DNA of 64,000 nucleotides from Chlamydoabsidia padenii (GCA_025330725.1 JAIWND010000010.1:868001-932000); one strand, 5' to 3'; positions 49,225 through 61,621 are shown, counted from the stretch's first letter. Numbers and translations: made by a program. The notes: a model not told the origin generated them from the letters alone.

Positions 49225-50487
49225 ATGTATAACGGAATTGGTTTGACAACAGCCCGTGGTTCAGGTAAGACGATATATTCTCATAAACTAATGTAGCCCT
49301 TTAGCAACTTTTTTTTTTTTTTAACTCGTCTTGTTTTGAATTGCATTTATAGGTACCAACGGTTACGTTGTTCGTAATTTATCACATGTTAGACCACCAC
49401 CTACCACACAAAACAAGCAAAAAGGAATGGATCACCGTGCTCCTCCTCCTGTGGCCAAGAAACCCAACAAGGAACTAATACTCCATGATCTCAAACGAAA
49501 GGTGGAAGTCCAATGTATGGAATTACGTTTATCTTTAGAAGATGATGGGTAAGAAGATGACAATGTCCCCTTTCTCAACTATATCACTCATTCATCCTTC
49601 TTCTTCTCTTTAGTGTCGATGAAACGACGATTGATACCAAGGTGGATGAACTACGCCAATCACTCTTGGACCGCTTGGACGAGATGAAACCACGTGAAGC
49701 CAAAAGGTAAACTCCCCATTCCCTCCCTACTCCCACTCATATCCCATTTTGTATGTTTAGTTTACAAGACCATGAAACCCATTTATTACAAGCAGCCAAA
49801 GAAGAAGAAAATGTGAAATTCGCAAAGGCATTTGGGATCCGGCACGAAGATCATGTCGAAGGCCAGGCGTTTGATCGGGAACTACAAGAACAAAAGAAAC
49901 AAGAACGAATGGAACGACGACAACGGGAATTTGAACAACAGTTGGAAAGGGAAGAAAAGACACGACGCTCGGATGATAGGAAACGACGACGACGATCTCC
50001 CTCTTATCATGGACGATCAAGAACAAGTGTCGACAAGGCACATCGTCAAAGCTCCAAGCGACAAAGACGATCTCCTTCTAGTGATGATAGTCGAACCGAT
50101 AGTCGTAAAACACGACGACGATCTCCTTCTAGTGATGATAGTCGAACCGATAGTCGTAAAACTCGACGACGGTCTCCTTCTGGTAGCTACAGTGATGACA
50201 GCCGAACGGATGACCGTAAAACTCGTCGACGATCCCCTTCTATTGATAGCTATAGTGATGATAGCCGAACGGATGACCGTAAAACTCGACGACGATCCCC
50301 TTCTATTGACAGCTATAGTGATGATAGCCGAACGGATGATCGTAAAACTCGACGACGATCCCCTTCTGGTAGCTATAGTGATGACAGCCGAACAAATGAT
50401 CGTAAAACTCGACGACGATCCCCTTCTATTGACAGCTATAGTGATGACAGCCGAACGGATGATCGCAAAACTCGACGACGATCTTGA
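49225..50487 (+). CDS. CWC21: Splicing factor Cwc21/SRm300-like with RS repeats
   Basis: Four exons (49225-49264, 49353-49548, 49614-49706, 49761-50487) give 351 aa. [24 protein letters not shown] at the N terminus is the hallmark of Cwc21/Cwf21/SRRM2, a component of the active spliceosome near Prp8 and Snu114. The cwf21 helix region follows (DHRAPPPVAKKPNKELILHDLKRKVEVQC.ELR). Then comes a long charged coiled coil (QEQKKQERMERRQREFEQQLEREEK) and a C-terminal Arg/Ser domain made of repeats of the form DDSRTDDRKTRRRSPS. The RS part is a DNA-level minisatellite. The first intron splits GS|G within the invariant signature. Confidence 0.93.
50085..50484 (+). repeat. Coding minisatellite (RS repeats) in CWC21
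   Basis: Seven or so imperfect tandem units of about 51-63 bp, each encoding a DSR.DxRKTRRRSPS core with a variable SYS-containing spacer. Nucleotide identity between neighbouring units is high, so unequal exchange is likely. Confidence 0.8.
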
Positions 50488-50924
50488 TTGCTTGGAATAG
50501 TATATAGTACCCCTACCCCACTACCCAAACCCCTCTTTTTATTTTATTTTATTTTATTATACAAATATACTTTATGAATAAAAAAGACATGATATGGTGT
50601 TTGATGTAGAATGATGTTGTCTATATACTTTAATGATGTAGGAGGATGTTGTGTAATGGTGTTACGTGTACTGGTTTTACATTTAAATGGTGATATCATT
50701 CCAACCTGAAAAAGACAGAGCCTTTTTTTGCTTTCAAAAAAAAACATATTCTTTATTGTTTTCATGGAATTAAAAAAAAATATGAATGTTAAATACACTA
50801 TTTCTTTGCTGGGGGAAGTAAAGATAAACTAATAATCTAATGACAATGATAATATAAATAAAGCACTATACACCCCCATGATATATGTATGAATAAAAAA
50901 ACCCCAATACTATACTAATCCGAT
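50488..50924. other. Convergent 3' region between Cwc21 and aconitase genes
   Basis: 437 bases, AT-rich, with a TTTTA repeat (50541-50559) and A-tracts at 50740 and 50772. No gene recognised. Confidence 0.4.
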
Positions 50925-53448
50925 TTAAGCGGAAGCAGCCTTTTCACGCATCAAGTTCAAAGCAGAACCAGCCTTGAACCATTCGATTTGACCAGCGTTG
51001 AAGGTATGGTTGAGCTTGATGTCTTGAGTAGAGTTATCGGCCTTGTGGAGACGGAGAGTCAAAGGCTTGCCTTCTTGGAAGTCAGTCAAACCAATGATAT
51101 CCACCTTGTCAGAGGGATCGATCTTGTCATAGTCGGCGTTATCGGCAAAGGTCAAGGGCAACATACCTTGCTTCTTCAAGTTGGTTTCGTGGATACGGGC
51201 AAAGGACTTGACAATGATGGCAGCACCGTTCAAGAAACGGGGTTCCAAAGCAGCATGTTCACGAGAAGAACCTTCACCATAGTTTTCGTCACCAATCACA
51301 ACCCAACGGACACCATCGGCCTTGTAGTCACGAGCAGTTTCGGGGACACCCTTGTATTCACCAGTGAATTGATTCTTGACAGAGTTGACAGCATCGTTTT
51401 CAGAGTTGACAGCACCGATCAACATGTTGTTGGAGATGTTGTCCAAGTGACCACGGTACTTGAGCCAGGGACCGGCCATGGAGATGTGATCAGTAGTACA
51501 CTTACCCTTAACCTTGATCAAGATGGGGACATTTTCGATATCCTTACCATCCCACTTGGAGAAGGGAGTCAAGACTTGAAGACGGTTGGACTTGGGGTCA
51601 ACAGCCACGCTGACGTTGGATCGGTCAGCAGGAGGAGCTTGGTAGGTGTTTTCGCCAGCATCGTAACCCTTGGGGGGCAATTCGAATCCAGTAGGAGGTT
51701 GGAACTTGTAAGGCTTACCATCAGCACCGGTCAAAGAGTCGGTAAGAGGGTTGAAGGTCATGTCACCAGCAATGGTCAAGGCAGTGACGATTTCAGGAGA
51801 AGCAACAAAGGCGTGAGTGGCAGGGTTGGCATCGTTACGACCGGTAAAGTTACGGTTGTAAGAGGTAATGATAGAGTTCTTGTCACCCTTCTTGATATCT
51901 TGACGATCCCATTGACCAATACAAGGACCACAGGCGTTAGCAAGGACAACACCACCAGCATCAGTAAGGACATCCATAATACCATCACGTTGGATAGTGG
52001 CACGGATTTGTTCGGAACCAGGAGTGATAGTGAACTTGGCCTTGGCCTTGATACCGTGATCAGCAGCTTGTTGACAGAGAGAGGCAGAGCGAGCCATATC
52101 TTCGTAAGAAGAGTTGGTGCAAGAACCGATCAAACCAACCTTGAGTTCTTGGGGCCAGTCGTTCTTCTTGAGAGTTTCCTTGAATTTGGAGAGAGGAGTA
52201 GCCAAATCGGGAGTGAAGGGACCGTTGATGTGAGGTTCGAGGGTATCCAAGTCAATTTCGATCAATTCATCGTATTGAGCACCTTCATCAGCACGGAGGT
52301 TGTGAGCAAAGGATTCAGCATACTTGGCAATGTTAGCACGCTTGGTAGCACGGAGATAATCACCCATACGGTTGTTGAAGGGGAACATGGAGGTAGTGGC
52401 ACCAATTTCAGCACCCATGTTACAGATAGTACCCATACCAGTACAAGAGATTGAATCCACACCATCACCGAGGTATTCAACAATAGCACCAGTACCACCC
52501 TTGACAGTCAAAATACCAGCCACCTTGAGAATCACATCCTTGGGAGAAGTCCATCCATTGAGTTTACCATTCAATTTGACACCAATGACCTTGGGGCACT
52601 TGAGTTCCCAGGGAATATCAGCCATGACATCAACAGCATCAGCACCACCGACACCAATAGCAACCATACCCAAACCACCAGCATTAGGAGTGTGGGAATC
52701 AGTACCAATCATGAGACCACCGGGGAAAGCATAGTTTTCGAGGATGATTTGATGGATGATACCAGAACCAGGACGCCAGAAACCAATGTTGTATTTGGCA
52801 GTAGCAGTGGCCAAAAAGTCGTACACTTCCTTGTTGATATCAATAGCACGAGCTAAATCCTTGACACCACCGACTTGAGCTTCAATCAAGTGATCACAAT
52901 GGACGGTAGTAGGAACAGCCACGCTAGGAAGACCAGCAGACATGAATTGCAACAAGGCCATTTGAGCAGTAGCATCTTGACAGGCGACACGATCAGGACG
53001 AAGCTTGAGGTAGGATTGACCACGGACGATATCTTGGTTTTCAGCATCATCCAAATGGCCATACACGACCTTTTCAGACAAAGTCAAAGGACGATTCAAT
53101 CTAAATGATAAAATATGTATCGTTAGTATGAATGTACACCACTAGAACACCATCCTTTTTCCCCTCCCCCATCGCGTTATTGTTATTTAATTTTACCTCT
53201 TACGGACAATTTGCAAGTTGTCTTCAATACGTTGGTAGTTGATGAATTTGTCTTGTTCAAGGTTGGACATGGCGACCTTTTGGCTAGCAAAGTTACCACC
53301 GACTTGAGCGTAAGTACGAGCAGGCACATGAGTACGAATAGCAGGGGCGAAAGCCTATAAAAAACAAGGCATGTATGAGTACATTTATTATCTGTTTATC
53401 TCTGTAAATTACCTTGGCGGCCTTCATGAATGAAGTAGAGGACAACAT
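50925..53448 (-). CDS. ACO1: Mitochondrial aconitate hydratase (aconitase)
   Basis: Three exons (53448-53413, 53354-53197, 53100-50925) give 789 aa, the usual length. The N terminus is a mitochondrial presequence ([29 protein letters not shown]). The [4Fe-4S] ligands are in [10 protein letters not shown] and [11 protein letters not shown]. Other active-site blocks are [46 protein letters not shown] and [13 protein letters not shown], including the catalytic Ser. It interconverts citrate and isocitrate in the TCA cycle. Third-position G/C is strongly favoured, as in highly expressed genes, which also produces a long open antisense frame. TTCAAACGCCG (53648-53658) is about 200 bases upstream. 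Confidence 0.97.
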
Positions 53449-56342
53449 TATAGAATAGAGATGCTCTGACACGGCAAAGCTGTAAAAAGGGGGATAAGAG
53501 AGGGGGGTTAAAGAATGAAGTAAAAAAGTAACAAGGAAAAGAAAAAAGAAGAAAAAGAAAAACAAGAGAAGGGGGCGAAAATTCTAGGGGCTATTTGTAC
53601 GTGATTTTTCTCACCAATCAAGGACGACCTAAAAAAAAGTTTTTTGGTTCAAACGCCGATTCATGTGAAGAGACAAATGTTTCACTAGCCACCCCCCATT
53701 ACTTCATTATTACCCACCCCCCACCCCCTGATATTCTTTTTCACTTGACTCTTAATACCAATCGACCTATTGAGTTTCCGTTAGAGAGGAAGAAAAAAAA
53801 AAGGGAGGTTTTAAGATGGGCTGCTGAGATAAGCCAACTTGTTAAGGGGGAGATTGGAAAAGCAGAGGCTCAGAGTAACGGGGCCATGTAATCTGTGGTA
53901 GAAACGCAGTCAGGGCCGAGAAATAGTTCATTTTCCGATGAAGATCAGAAATTCACCCTTGGGCTTATTGTTTATCCACACCCTGTCATTGTAGTAATTT
54001 GACAGGTGGACAAATGGGAAAAAAAAAAAAAAAAAAAAAAGGTCGTGTGCTTTGCTTTCTCATTTTATAGAATACTCATCTTGTTTTTGTCTTGTTTTTT
54101 TACAATGTCCCTTTAGGATGATACCTCTTTTTTGTTGTGACGAAAATAACGGGGAGGCGGTGGAGAAATGTATGTCAGCCGAAATAGATATTTCAAAACC
54201 CGCTGCATGTGTCCAAGGGCTCGATTACCAAAAAGGGGAAACCATGGTTACTTTTACACCGTCATTAAATAGTGATGATGTTGGTAAAGAAACCTTAAAT
54301 TATATCTCTGTTATCAATCTTCAACACCCAAAAACGAATAAATTACTCCTCCAATATGATCAATTATTGTTTTTTTTTTCTTTTTCCCATTCACACAACT
54401 AGTTAGAAAATCGCTCATGCAAGTACGTAAGATGATCGTCTTTTCCATTCCATTCTAGACAAACTCTTTCATGATCGTTCTATTTCTCGGCCTCTTTTCA
54501 TGACCCCCCCACCTGTTCTCGGCCCTTTTACATGACCCCTTTGATTAATCCCAGGAATAAATCATCAGCATTATATTTCATGGCCCTTTTTTTTTTTAAA
54601 AAAAAAGAGAAAGTACAACATGTGCCACATTTATTAAGATTGGACTGCCCCGCCATAAAAGGTTTGTTTATTTAAAAAAAAAAAAAAAAAAGGTTAAGAT
54701 TATAATAAGGAGTAAATGGAGGCTGGTTATAAAGTAAGTGATTGTATGTTTAAGTATCTAGTGGTTCGGTTTCCAAGTGCGGGGTTTGGATTACCCCAGG
54801 TCTACCCTAAGAAGTGAAACCTGTCAATTCAGGTGAGTGAGGTGAGACAGGCGTATCATTTTTGAATTACCAAGCTGGGGTGGAGAAGACAACTAAGGAT
54901 GCTGTTGTTCATCGAGGAGTCGACAAAGTGGGGCGATCGTTAGCCTTGCATATCATATACGCCAAGCAAAATCGACAGATCACCATGCATACAAAGAAGA
55001 TTCCACATAGACGCCTGCCAAATCCATCGTTCCTTCTTTTGAAATACTGTACCTAAAATTAACTTTTTTTCAACCTTGTTGAATCGCACCACTCTAGTCG
55101 TACCAAATCATGTAATTCCAGGTCCCTATTAGACATACATGTTGGTTGATAATATCCTTTACCTGAGACCAAGGTAAACTTGCAGTGATTTACTTTAGTA
55201 GCACCCGTTTCCAGTCGCTGCGAGAAGATAAGTGTTCCATGATTTCATAAACTGTCGATAAGCCTTCTTGATTGATTTCCAGTGTTTCAAAAGACAGTGT
55301 TGTGATGTAATGTGAATCCCATGCAGCTGCCACTTTCTTCACGTAGTCCCAAGCACCTTGTAATCATGTTCATTTTACCTATTTTCCCATAGCGCTGTTC
55401 CTGATCTTTATCAATTTGGTTGCCAAAGGAGCAACCATGTTGCTGTTGTTGGAGATCAAGTGAGAGGAGGCTTGAGATTCGTTTGAAGTCAGTGAGAGTT
55501 GTAGCTTTTGATTCAATAACAGTATGTTTAATGATAATTTTCAACTGACTGTTGAATTGTTTGTTGTTCGAGGATAGCCTGCTTGGGATGGTTATTAAAT
55601 ATCTTGGGTCTGATAATCCAATACTAGATAAAGTGAGGAAGATGTTGCAGAGATGCACTTGTTTTTTATTATTGTCCACCAGTTATATTGAAGTAATTGT
55701 ACCATCCAATTTGACAAGTACCTTTCAAAAGAAGAAAGTAAAGGGGGATAAGAATGACCAAGGCCGTTATTATGTACCTCCCTCCAATATCGGAACTTGA
55801 AAATTACGCTTCCGTTCAATCATGCAAAAAAAGTGTCAGTCATTGGATGGAATTCAGTGATCGGAACCAGTATCATATTTACCCACATCGAACCTGAATG
55901 ATTTACCGCTTGGAGTATGAAACCTAATCGGAGAAAGAAATAACAAACAGGTACATACAGTCAAAGAGATGATAAAAGATGAAAGTATAATACTGACGTT
56001 TGATTCACGTGCCTGAGAGCCTGGTCAATAAAGCAGATGATCTTTTCAAAAAACAGCCTATTCTCAACACCTGAACTCACACCAGGTGCGTCATCAAACT
56101 TTTTTTTTTGTTACCTTGTTTTAAAATTTTCGCTCTGAACTCCCTTTTTTTTTTCACTTTTTCCTCCCTTTTTCTTTTTTCCTTCCTCTTCTTTTCCCTT
56201 TTATTTTTATTTTTTTACTTCTTTTTTGAATCAAACTTATTTCACTCTTCCCCACACTCCTCTTCTCCTCTTCTCCCTCCTCTTCTCCGCACTGTCCCCA
56301 AACCTTCCTTTTTATACTCACTTTATATAACATCTATTCCCA
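53449..56342. other. Gene-poor 2.9-kb region
   Basis: No confident gene. ORFs at 53595-53891, 54052-54402 and 54862-55056 lack recognisable domains or splice partners. It has A-tracts at 54019-54040, 54591-54607 and 54674-54691 and a pyrimidine-rich stretch at 56143-56300 before the UCH37-like gene. A possible decayed coding remnant lies at about 55070-55820 on the minus strand and is listed separately. Confidence 0.45.
55070..55820 (-). pseudogene. Possible decayed coding remnant, unidentified
   Basis: On the minus strand a 130-codon ORF (55679-55287) and its downstream frame contain stretches of ordinary amino-acid mix (TLTDFKRISSLLSLDLQQ, then after stops EINQEGLSTVYEIMEHLSSRSDW and VNHCKFTLVSGKGYYQP). 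Frame changes and stops interrupt it. This is compatible with an eroded gene or transposon ORF, but I recognise no family and it may be chance. Confidence 0.2.
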
Positions 56343-57889
56343 ATGACACGAGAGGAATCTCTCGAGTGGATCCCCATGGAACCCAATGCAGGTAAAACAA
56401 AACAGTAGGTTATGTATGATATCAATGAAACCATTTAATAATACTACTGTATATACTCTCGGTCTTACTTTTTAGGTATACTGTCTCAACTTTGTTTGCA
56501 TATGGGTGTTCAAGATGTGCAAGTTGAACCTGTCTTGTCCATTGACCGTGATTATATGCATTCACTAAGGTAAAAAATAAACCCATTCACAAACTTGTAT
56601 ATATGAAACTAGGAATATAAATTAATAAATTAACGGAGTTTGTCTTTACTGACAACTGCTTTATCTTTTTGAACTTTATTAAACATAGACCTGTATATGG
56701 CATTATTGTCTTTTTACATGAAAAGGCCACCACTACCGGAATTACATCAAATCATGGCTCATCATCTACTACTACTACAACAACAACAACAACTATAGCT
56801 TCAAATTCATCAATACTCGCACCTTCATCATCATCACCTTCCTCCTCTACTTCTTTACATTTACATGGCACTGGCTTCAACAAGGACGAAACAATTACCA
56901 ATAATGATCGTATATATTTTGCAAATCAGGTAAGCCAGTCTTAAAAATTAAATAACAACTTGACACTGACACGATGACAATTCCTTCTATTTTGTCGTTT
57001 ATGCAGATGGACTCAAACTTTAATTTTAAACACAATACTAACTAATACTTATTTGACTCTTTTTTCTCAAAATCATAGGTGGTAAACAATGCTTATGCGA
57101 TGCATGCCTTATTAAGCATTCTTCTTAATTGTGAAATCATCAACATTGGATCTACTCTGGCTGACTTTAAGGAATTCACAAAAGGATTCTCTCCCATGGT
57201 AATGATAAAAAAGATTAACTTGATGTAAGAGGGGGGGGTGTACAAAAGGAGGTTGGATCTGGATGAAAAAGGGAAATAGGTATCAATCATATATCTAGGG
57301 GCAGATAAAGTTTAATATGTCGATTGTTTATGTTTGTGTGCTGTGGGTAGATGTGCCAACGGCTGGCTAGTCTATCAAGGAAATCATTTACTAATAACTT
57401 CTTTTTTTAAAAAAAAAAACTGCAGTTGAAGGGGTTAAGCCTCAGCAATAGCCATACTTTACGGAAATCACATAACAATGTTGGAAGGTAACCCTTACAT
57501 GATACATATCAGCAAACATATTCAAAAAAGGAAAGGGGTAGTCAAGTCAAATTGGGCTGGATTTCTTGTTTTGACGTATAATTATTATGCATAGATTATG
57601 GCCTGCTCGATCTAACAACAAACCAACTTATCAATATATTGGCTATGTACCTTTTGAAGGTTATTTGTGGGAACTCGATGGAGTCAAACGGGGTCCTTTA
57701 CGACTAGGTAAGTAATAAATGAAACAATTTAGGAATGTTAATTGATACTCACTTTTTTTATTATTTATTTAGGACCATGCACCGAAAAGAACTGGCTTGA
57801 TATTCTCCAGTATGAATTGTCTCGGAAAACGGAAGGGTAAGTACACTAGCGACATCGGGATTTGATACGTGATGTTTTAATGCCCGGCT

Positions 57890-57931
<42 letters not shown>

Positions 57932-58599
57932 GTGGGTGGGCGACTCAGGTACCAGAAACAGCATATACCTTTTTCCGTGTGGTCTGTCATCGAGGATCGG
58001 CGGAAGGTACTCCAACGTAAACTGGTGACGAAACTTAGTGACAAGAATAGAATCGAAACGCAATTGGATGAATATCACCTCGGATGGAAATTGGCAAATG
58101 TGGTACAACGATGGGAAGAAGAGTATCAGCATGCCATGAAGAACGTAAGCTGTCTCAGTACTCATCAATCATACTTACACACACTTTTTTTTTTTTTTTT
58201 TAATTGATTAATAGGAATACAATAGACGTGGAATGGATGTCTCGACTCATATGACAATGCATAGTCATCGACCTGTAGACGATTCCCCTCCTGATGATCG
58301 ACCCCAGCAACAACAACCACTCGATTTAAAAGAACAGATTGATAGCTGGTTACAAGCAAAAGACGAAATCCTGCGACTATACAATGGACTTGGAAAAGAA
58401 GCGGAAAAACATCAATCTTATCAGGTAAACCTCTCTCCCCCATTAAAAGCAAAAAGAAGAAGAGGTGGTCAACTTAATTCTATGATTATAGAGTGATACT
58501 ATCAGGCGACAACATGATTATGGTCCCTTTATTACCGCCTACTTGGATGCCCTTCAAACCCATGGTATTTTAAACCGATTGGTGTCTGATTCTTCCTAG
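56343..58599 (+). CDS. UCH2: UCH37/UCHL5-like protein lacking catalytic Cys and His (predicted pseudo-deubiquitinase)
   Basis: Ten exons (56343-56391, 56476-56569, 56689-56929, 57079-57198, 57426-57487, 57595-57707, 57773-57836, 57949-58144, 58215-58424, 58492-58599) give 418 aa. The UCH domain is intact in outline: [77 protein letters not shown] and [10 protein letters not shown]. The C-terminal ULD ends [18 protein letters not shown], as in UCH37 of the proteasome (with Rpn13) and INO80. The nucleophile position, Cys in NNACATQ, is Tyr134 (TAT 57094-57096), and the catalytic His is Gln202 (CAA 57632-57634). Oxyanion Gln128 and Asp217 remain, at family spacing. A Thr/Ser-rich insert of about 70 aa sits before residue 120. 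Confidence 0.9.
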
Positions 58600-59203
58600 T
58601 TTAGTCAATAGCCCCTCTCATATCACCATACCCTTGTCCACCATACCCCTACTATATCATACAAACACACATACATACATACCTTATACCGGTATACCTC
58701 GAGTATACCATCATTTATCATACGTATGCATTCCCCCTTCCCCTCTTCTTCCTTTTTGTTTGTTTAGCTTTTGCCTTGCTTTATTATACATATATGACAA
58801 CTATATCTTTTACTCATTCGACAATTATATGTACTCTTTCTACTCATTCCCTTTATATACATATCCATTCTATGACTATTGATCCCCCACTTTTTTTTTT
58901 TTCTTACTTGTCTTGCTATCCTCAATAAAAGCCAACCACAACAACCTAGTAGACAGAATCACGTTTATGCAATCATATTATAATAGGACTTTGTAGGATA
59001 GACATAAATAAACACTATCCCTGATCACACAACCACATTATGTCAAACAAACAATAATAAAAAGTCAAAAGTCCAAATACATATTATTTTTATTAATGGA
59101 ATCATTCATTGTTTTTATAGTCTGCAAAACATGCATTTAATTAACAAAGAATAAAGGGAAGGGGTAAATAATACATAATGAGAATCGGGGATGGAGGTCC
59201 GAG
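58600..59203. other. Convergent 3' region between UCH37-like and TMEM230 genes
   Basis: 600 bases of TA- and pyrimidine-rich DNA. Short ORFs here are tyrosine/serine-rich translations of microsatellite-like sequence and are not supported as genes. Confidence 0.4.
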
Positions 59204-59720
59204 TTAGTCTTCCCAGTCGGGAATCATCGAGAAATCGTAACCAGGGTATTTGTAGTAAGCATAGTAAGCAATATAAAGATGGTAGGCACCTATATATATA
59301 TATATATATATATATAAGAGAGAGAGAGGGAGACGAGATGGTCAACGAGAGGTTATACTTTATTGTTCGAGTTGTTCGTTCTTCCTTACCTGGAATAAAC
59401 ATGATCGAACCAAGCACCAGTAGAGGAATCGCACGACTAAGGTATTCCTCGGTAGTGATAAATCCGAGTTTAATCAAGACGCCAATAGTTATCAGTATAG
59501 ATCCGATCGTGAATAACAAAGTCGCCAGTCCGATCGCATTCCATGGAACTAGGATGGATAAACATTGTTAGTACAGTCAATCAGCCCCCTGGTCCTCATT
59601 TAAATCCTTTTTCATACTTTGTGCTTCAGGTGGAGTAAACTGTTCGGCAGTGAATCCAGTATCTTCTTGTAGTTCAGCCCGTTGTTTACGTTTCGATTTG
59701 TGTTTAAGAGGATGTCGCAT
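59204..59720 (-). CDS. TMEM230 family two-pass membrane protein
   Basis: Three exons (59720-59618, 59548-59390, 59289-59204) give 115 aa. After a basic N terminus (RHPLKHKSKRKQR) comes the conserved core: IPWNAIGLATLLFTIGSILITIGVL, RAIPLLVLGSIMFIPGAYHLYIAYYAYYKYPGYDFSMIPDWED. This matches TMEM230/TMEM134 proteins (K.IPY.AI.LA...F, GFYH.RIAYYA, Y..IPDFDD), two-helix proteins of secretory and endosomal vesicles. The join CAA A|TT forms the invariant IP. Intron 2 ends in a (TA)n run just before the acceptor. The motif TTTAAAATCCCG lies about 70 bases upstream (59788-59799). Confidence 0.88.
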
Positions 59721-59895
59721 GTTGTTAAAAAAGTAAAAAGAAGAGGCAAAAATAAAAAAAACCTGGCCCAGCATCCAATCCCAATTATTTAAAATCCCGC
59801 CAGTAGACAATGATATTGTATAAATTTTTATTAATGCAGTGTACAAGTAAAACATGATATAGTATAATCTAGAGAGAGAGAGAGAGAGAGAGAAT
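59721..59895. promoter_or_regulatory. TMEM230 promoter and 3' flank of the PC-esterase gene
   Basis: Motif TTTAAAATCCCG at 59788-59799 and a (GA)n run at 59872-59892. Confidence 0.45.
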
Positions 59896-61621
59896 TCAAA
59901 ACAGATCGCTGCAAAAGAGACTATAAAGGAGCTGATTTTCCACGTCGATGACATTGCGCTTGGTATAAATGGTGCCTTGGAATCTGCAGGTGTTATGTTC
60001 CATTCCTAATTGATGTGTATCCCAAATCTTGATTCGAGACTGACCGAGATCATTTACCACTTGACGTACCACATTAGCAAAAGCCCGACTGCGTCCCGCA
60101 TTCCATGAAGTCTGGTAATGTTGCCCCGTACCAAAGAATTGAGGCGTGCGCACAATGATGGTTTGTTGCTGGGTGTACACAGTATTAGCGAGGTGTCCAA
60201 GTAAATCAAAGAGTGATGAAGCAAATTGGTGAGGTTTCATACGACTGAGAGCCACATCATCATTACCAGGACCGACAATGACAAGATCGGCGGGTGGTAG
60301 TTCTTGAGCCACGCGGTGTTCAATGTCAGAGCGCCAGTCTTGAAGAGTAATGCTGTTGATCGAGTTGTAATGGATAATATTATCACCCAAAGCAAGTGGA
60401 ATCTTGTGATCGGCCGCCCAAGGATAAAGTGTATGTTCAGGATCTTCGTCGTCATCGTTACATACACAGGTTGCTTCGGGATCAGTGTTCATATCGCACC
60501 AATTAGGAGACGCCAGTGTTTTCAAATTCCTAAACAGAGAGTATGAGTAAGATATGGGAATAAGTTATTCCAAAGATATGATTTTTTTTTTCTTATACCT
60601 TCGCAAATTTGCATCTCCCCATACATGGATCGTCTTTCGACGTAAACAGCGCAGTCCGTCTTGTCGAGTATACTTCATTTCGCAGTGATCAGGAATGAAT
60701 TGATGAATATTGGTGTCGTTTCGCCAACTTCCTGTCAATGATTGAGTTGCATCACAAGCTGGTAATGGTTGTTGTTGATTTCCGAATGATGATGACGGTG
60801 GTGGTGTAACAATGGCCATATTACTAGAATCAAATGGGAAGGGCTGATAACGATGATGAATTGGTACTTCCCAAAAATGAGACCTATATTCCGTAGTACT
60901 TTTCAACAAGTAAGAGTCACCATGTCGAAGGTAAACATTAGCATAATAGGCGTTGGATTGTTTTGGATATTGTCGAAGAGTGATAGGGATATGATAGTTG
61001 TTTCCAGTGGCGGTCATACTGATAATATCAGGCGGTGCATAGTGTGAGTCCACTTTTATTTTCGATGCTGCAGGCACAGGTCCGAGCTACAGAATATGAT
61101 ATAGTATAATTAGCTATTCATATGATTATACTCTTTAGTGTCCTTGTTTTTTTTTTTGTTCACTTACCAAGACCACAACACATAATCCAGTACCTTCTTC
61201 AACATAGATATTATCCAATGTAAAGTTCCCATCCTGCTGTAAGAAGAAAGCCTTTGTTTTCCATCCATCCCAGTATTGTCGATCAGATGCCCTGGAAAGA
61301 AAAAAGTAATTACTAAGTATCATCCGATATAAGGTTAAACTTTTTTTTTTTTTTTTTCACTTACAGCCAAGGAATATCGCCTTTATCGCAAGGTTTTTCT
61401 GTAACAGTTAAAGCATCTTCAGGTGATAATGCTGATGAGATGATTGGTGAAGCCGTGGGTGCCAAATATAGTTCTTCTTGCTGCGAGTGATCTTTAGGTG
61501 TCAGGTTGAGTGTTGCAAGATCAGCCGTTCCAGATTGGTAATAAAAGACTGTCAGTAAGAAGACAAGAAAAATACCCATCAAGAGTACATGTCTTTGTTG
61601 TGAAGACATGGAGGTCAACAT
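59896..61621 (-). CDS. Type II membrane protein with NXPE/PC-esterase-like SGNH domain
   Basis: Four exons (61621-61365, 61291-61168, 61086-60599, 60529-59896) give 500 aa. An N-terminal signal anchor (HVLLMGIFLVFLLTVFYYQ) is followed by a lumenal part. The C-terminal half has HVWGDANLRR (GDS-like block I), DLVIVGPGNDDV, and IKIWDTHQLGMEH (block V Asp and His), typical of PC-esterase/CAS1-related proteins. Such enzymes modify glycans by O-acetylation or deacetylation in the Golgi; the substrate is unknown. Block I has Ala where the family often has Ser (GDAN rather than GDSN), which may affect the nucleophile. Start at 61621 puts the anchor at residues 10-28; an in-frame upstream Met at 61735 would add 38 residues from a low-complexity tract. 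TTTCAAATCCCG lies at 61749-61760. Confidence 0.75.

Noticed and set aside
50085..50484. Regular tandem repeats as a CRISPR array
   Set aside because: The whole stretch is an open reading frame of RS repeats, units are contiguous and spacers are not unique.
50988..52454. 488-codon plus-strand ORF opposite the aconitase gene
   Set aside because: It is the exact antisense of a well-conserved aconitase exon. Strong third-base preference leaves one antisense frame open; composition (Val/Thr/Gly/Asp-rich) fits a shadow.
54052..54402. 116-codon ORF in the 2.9-kb gene-poor region
   Set aside because: No domain, no splice partners, poly-Phe end from a T-tract; not distinguishable from chance.
54740..54850. 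GC-richer segment with ggttcgg and accccaggt resembling a tRNA-like fold
   Set aside because: No cloverleaf with proper acceptor stem, anticodon loop and T-loop could be drawn; no tRNA gene was found in the window.
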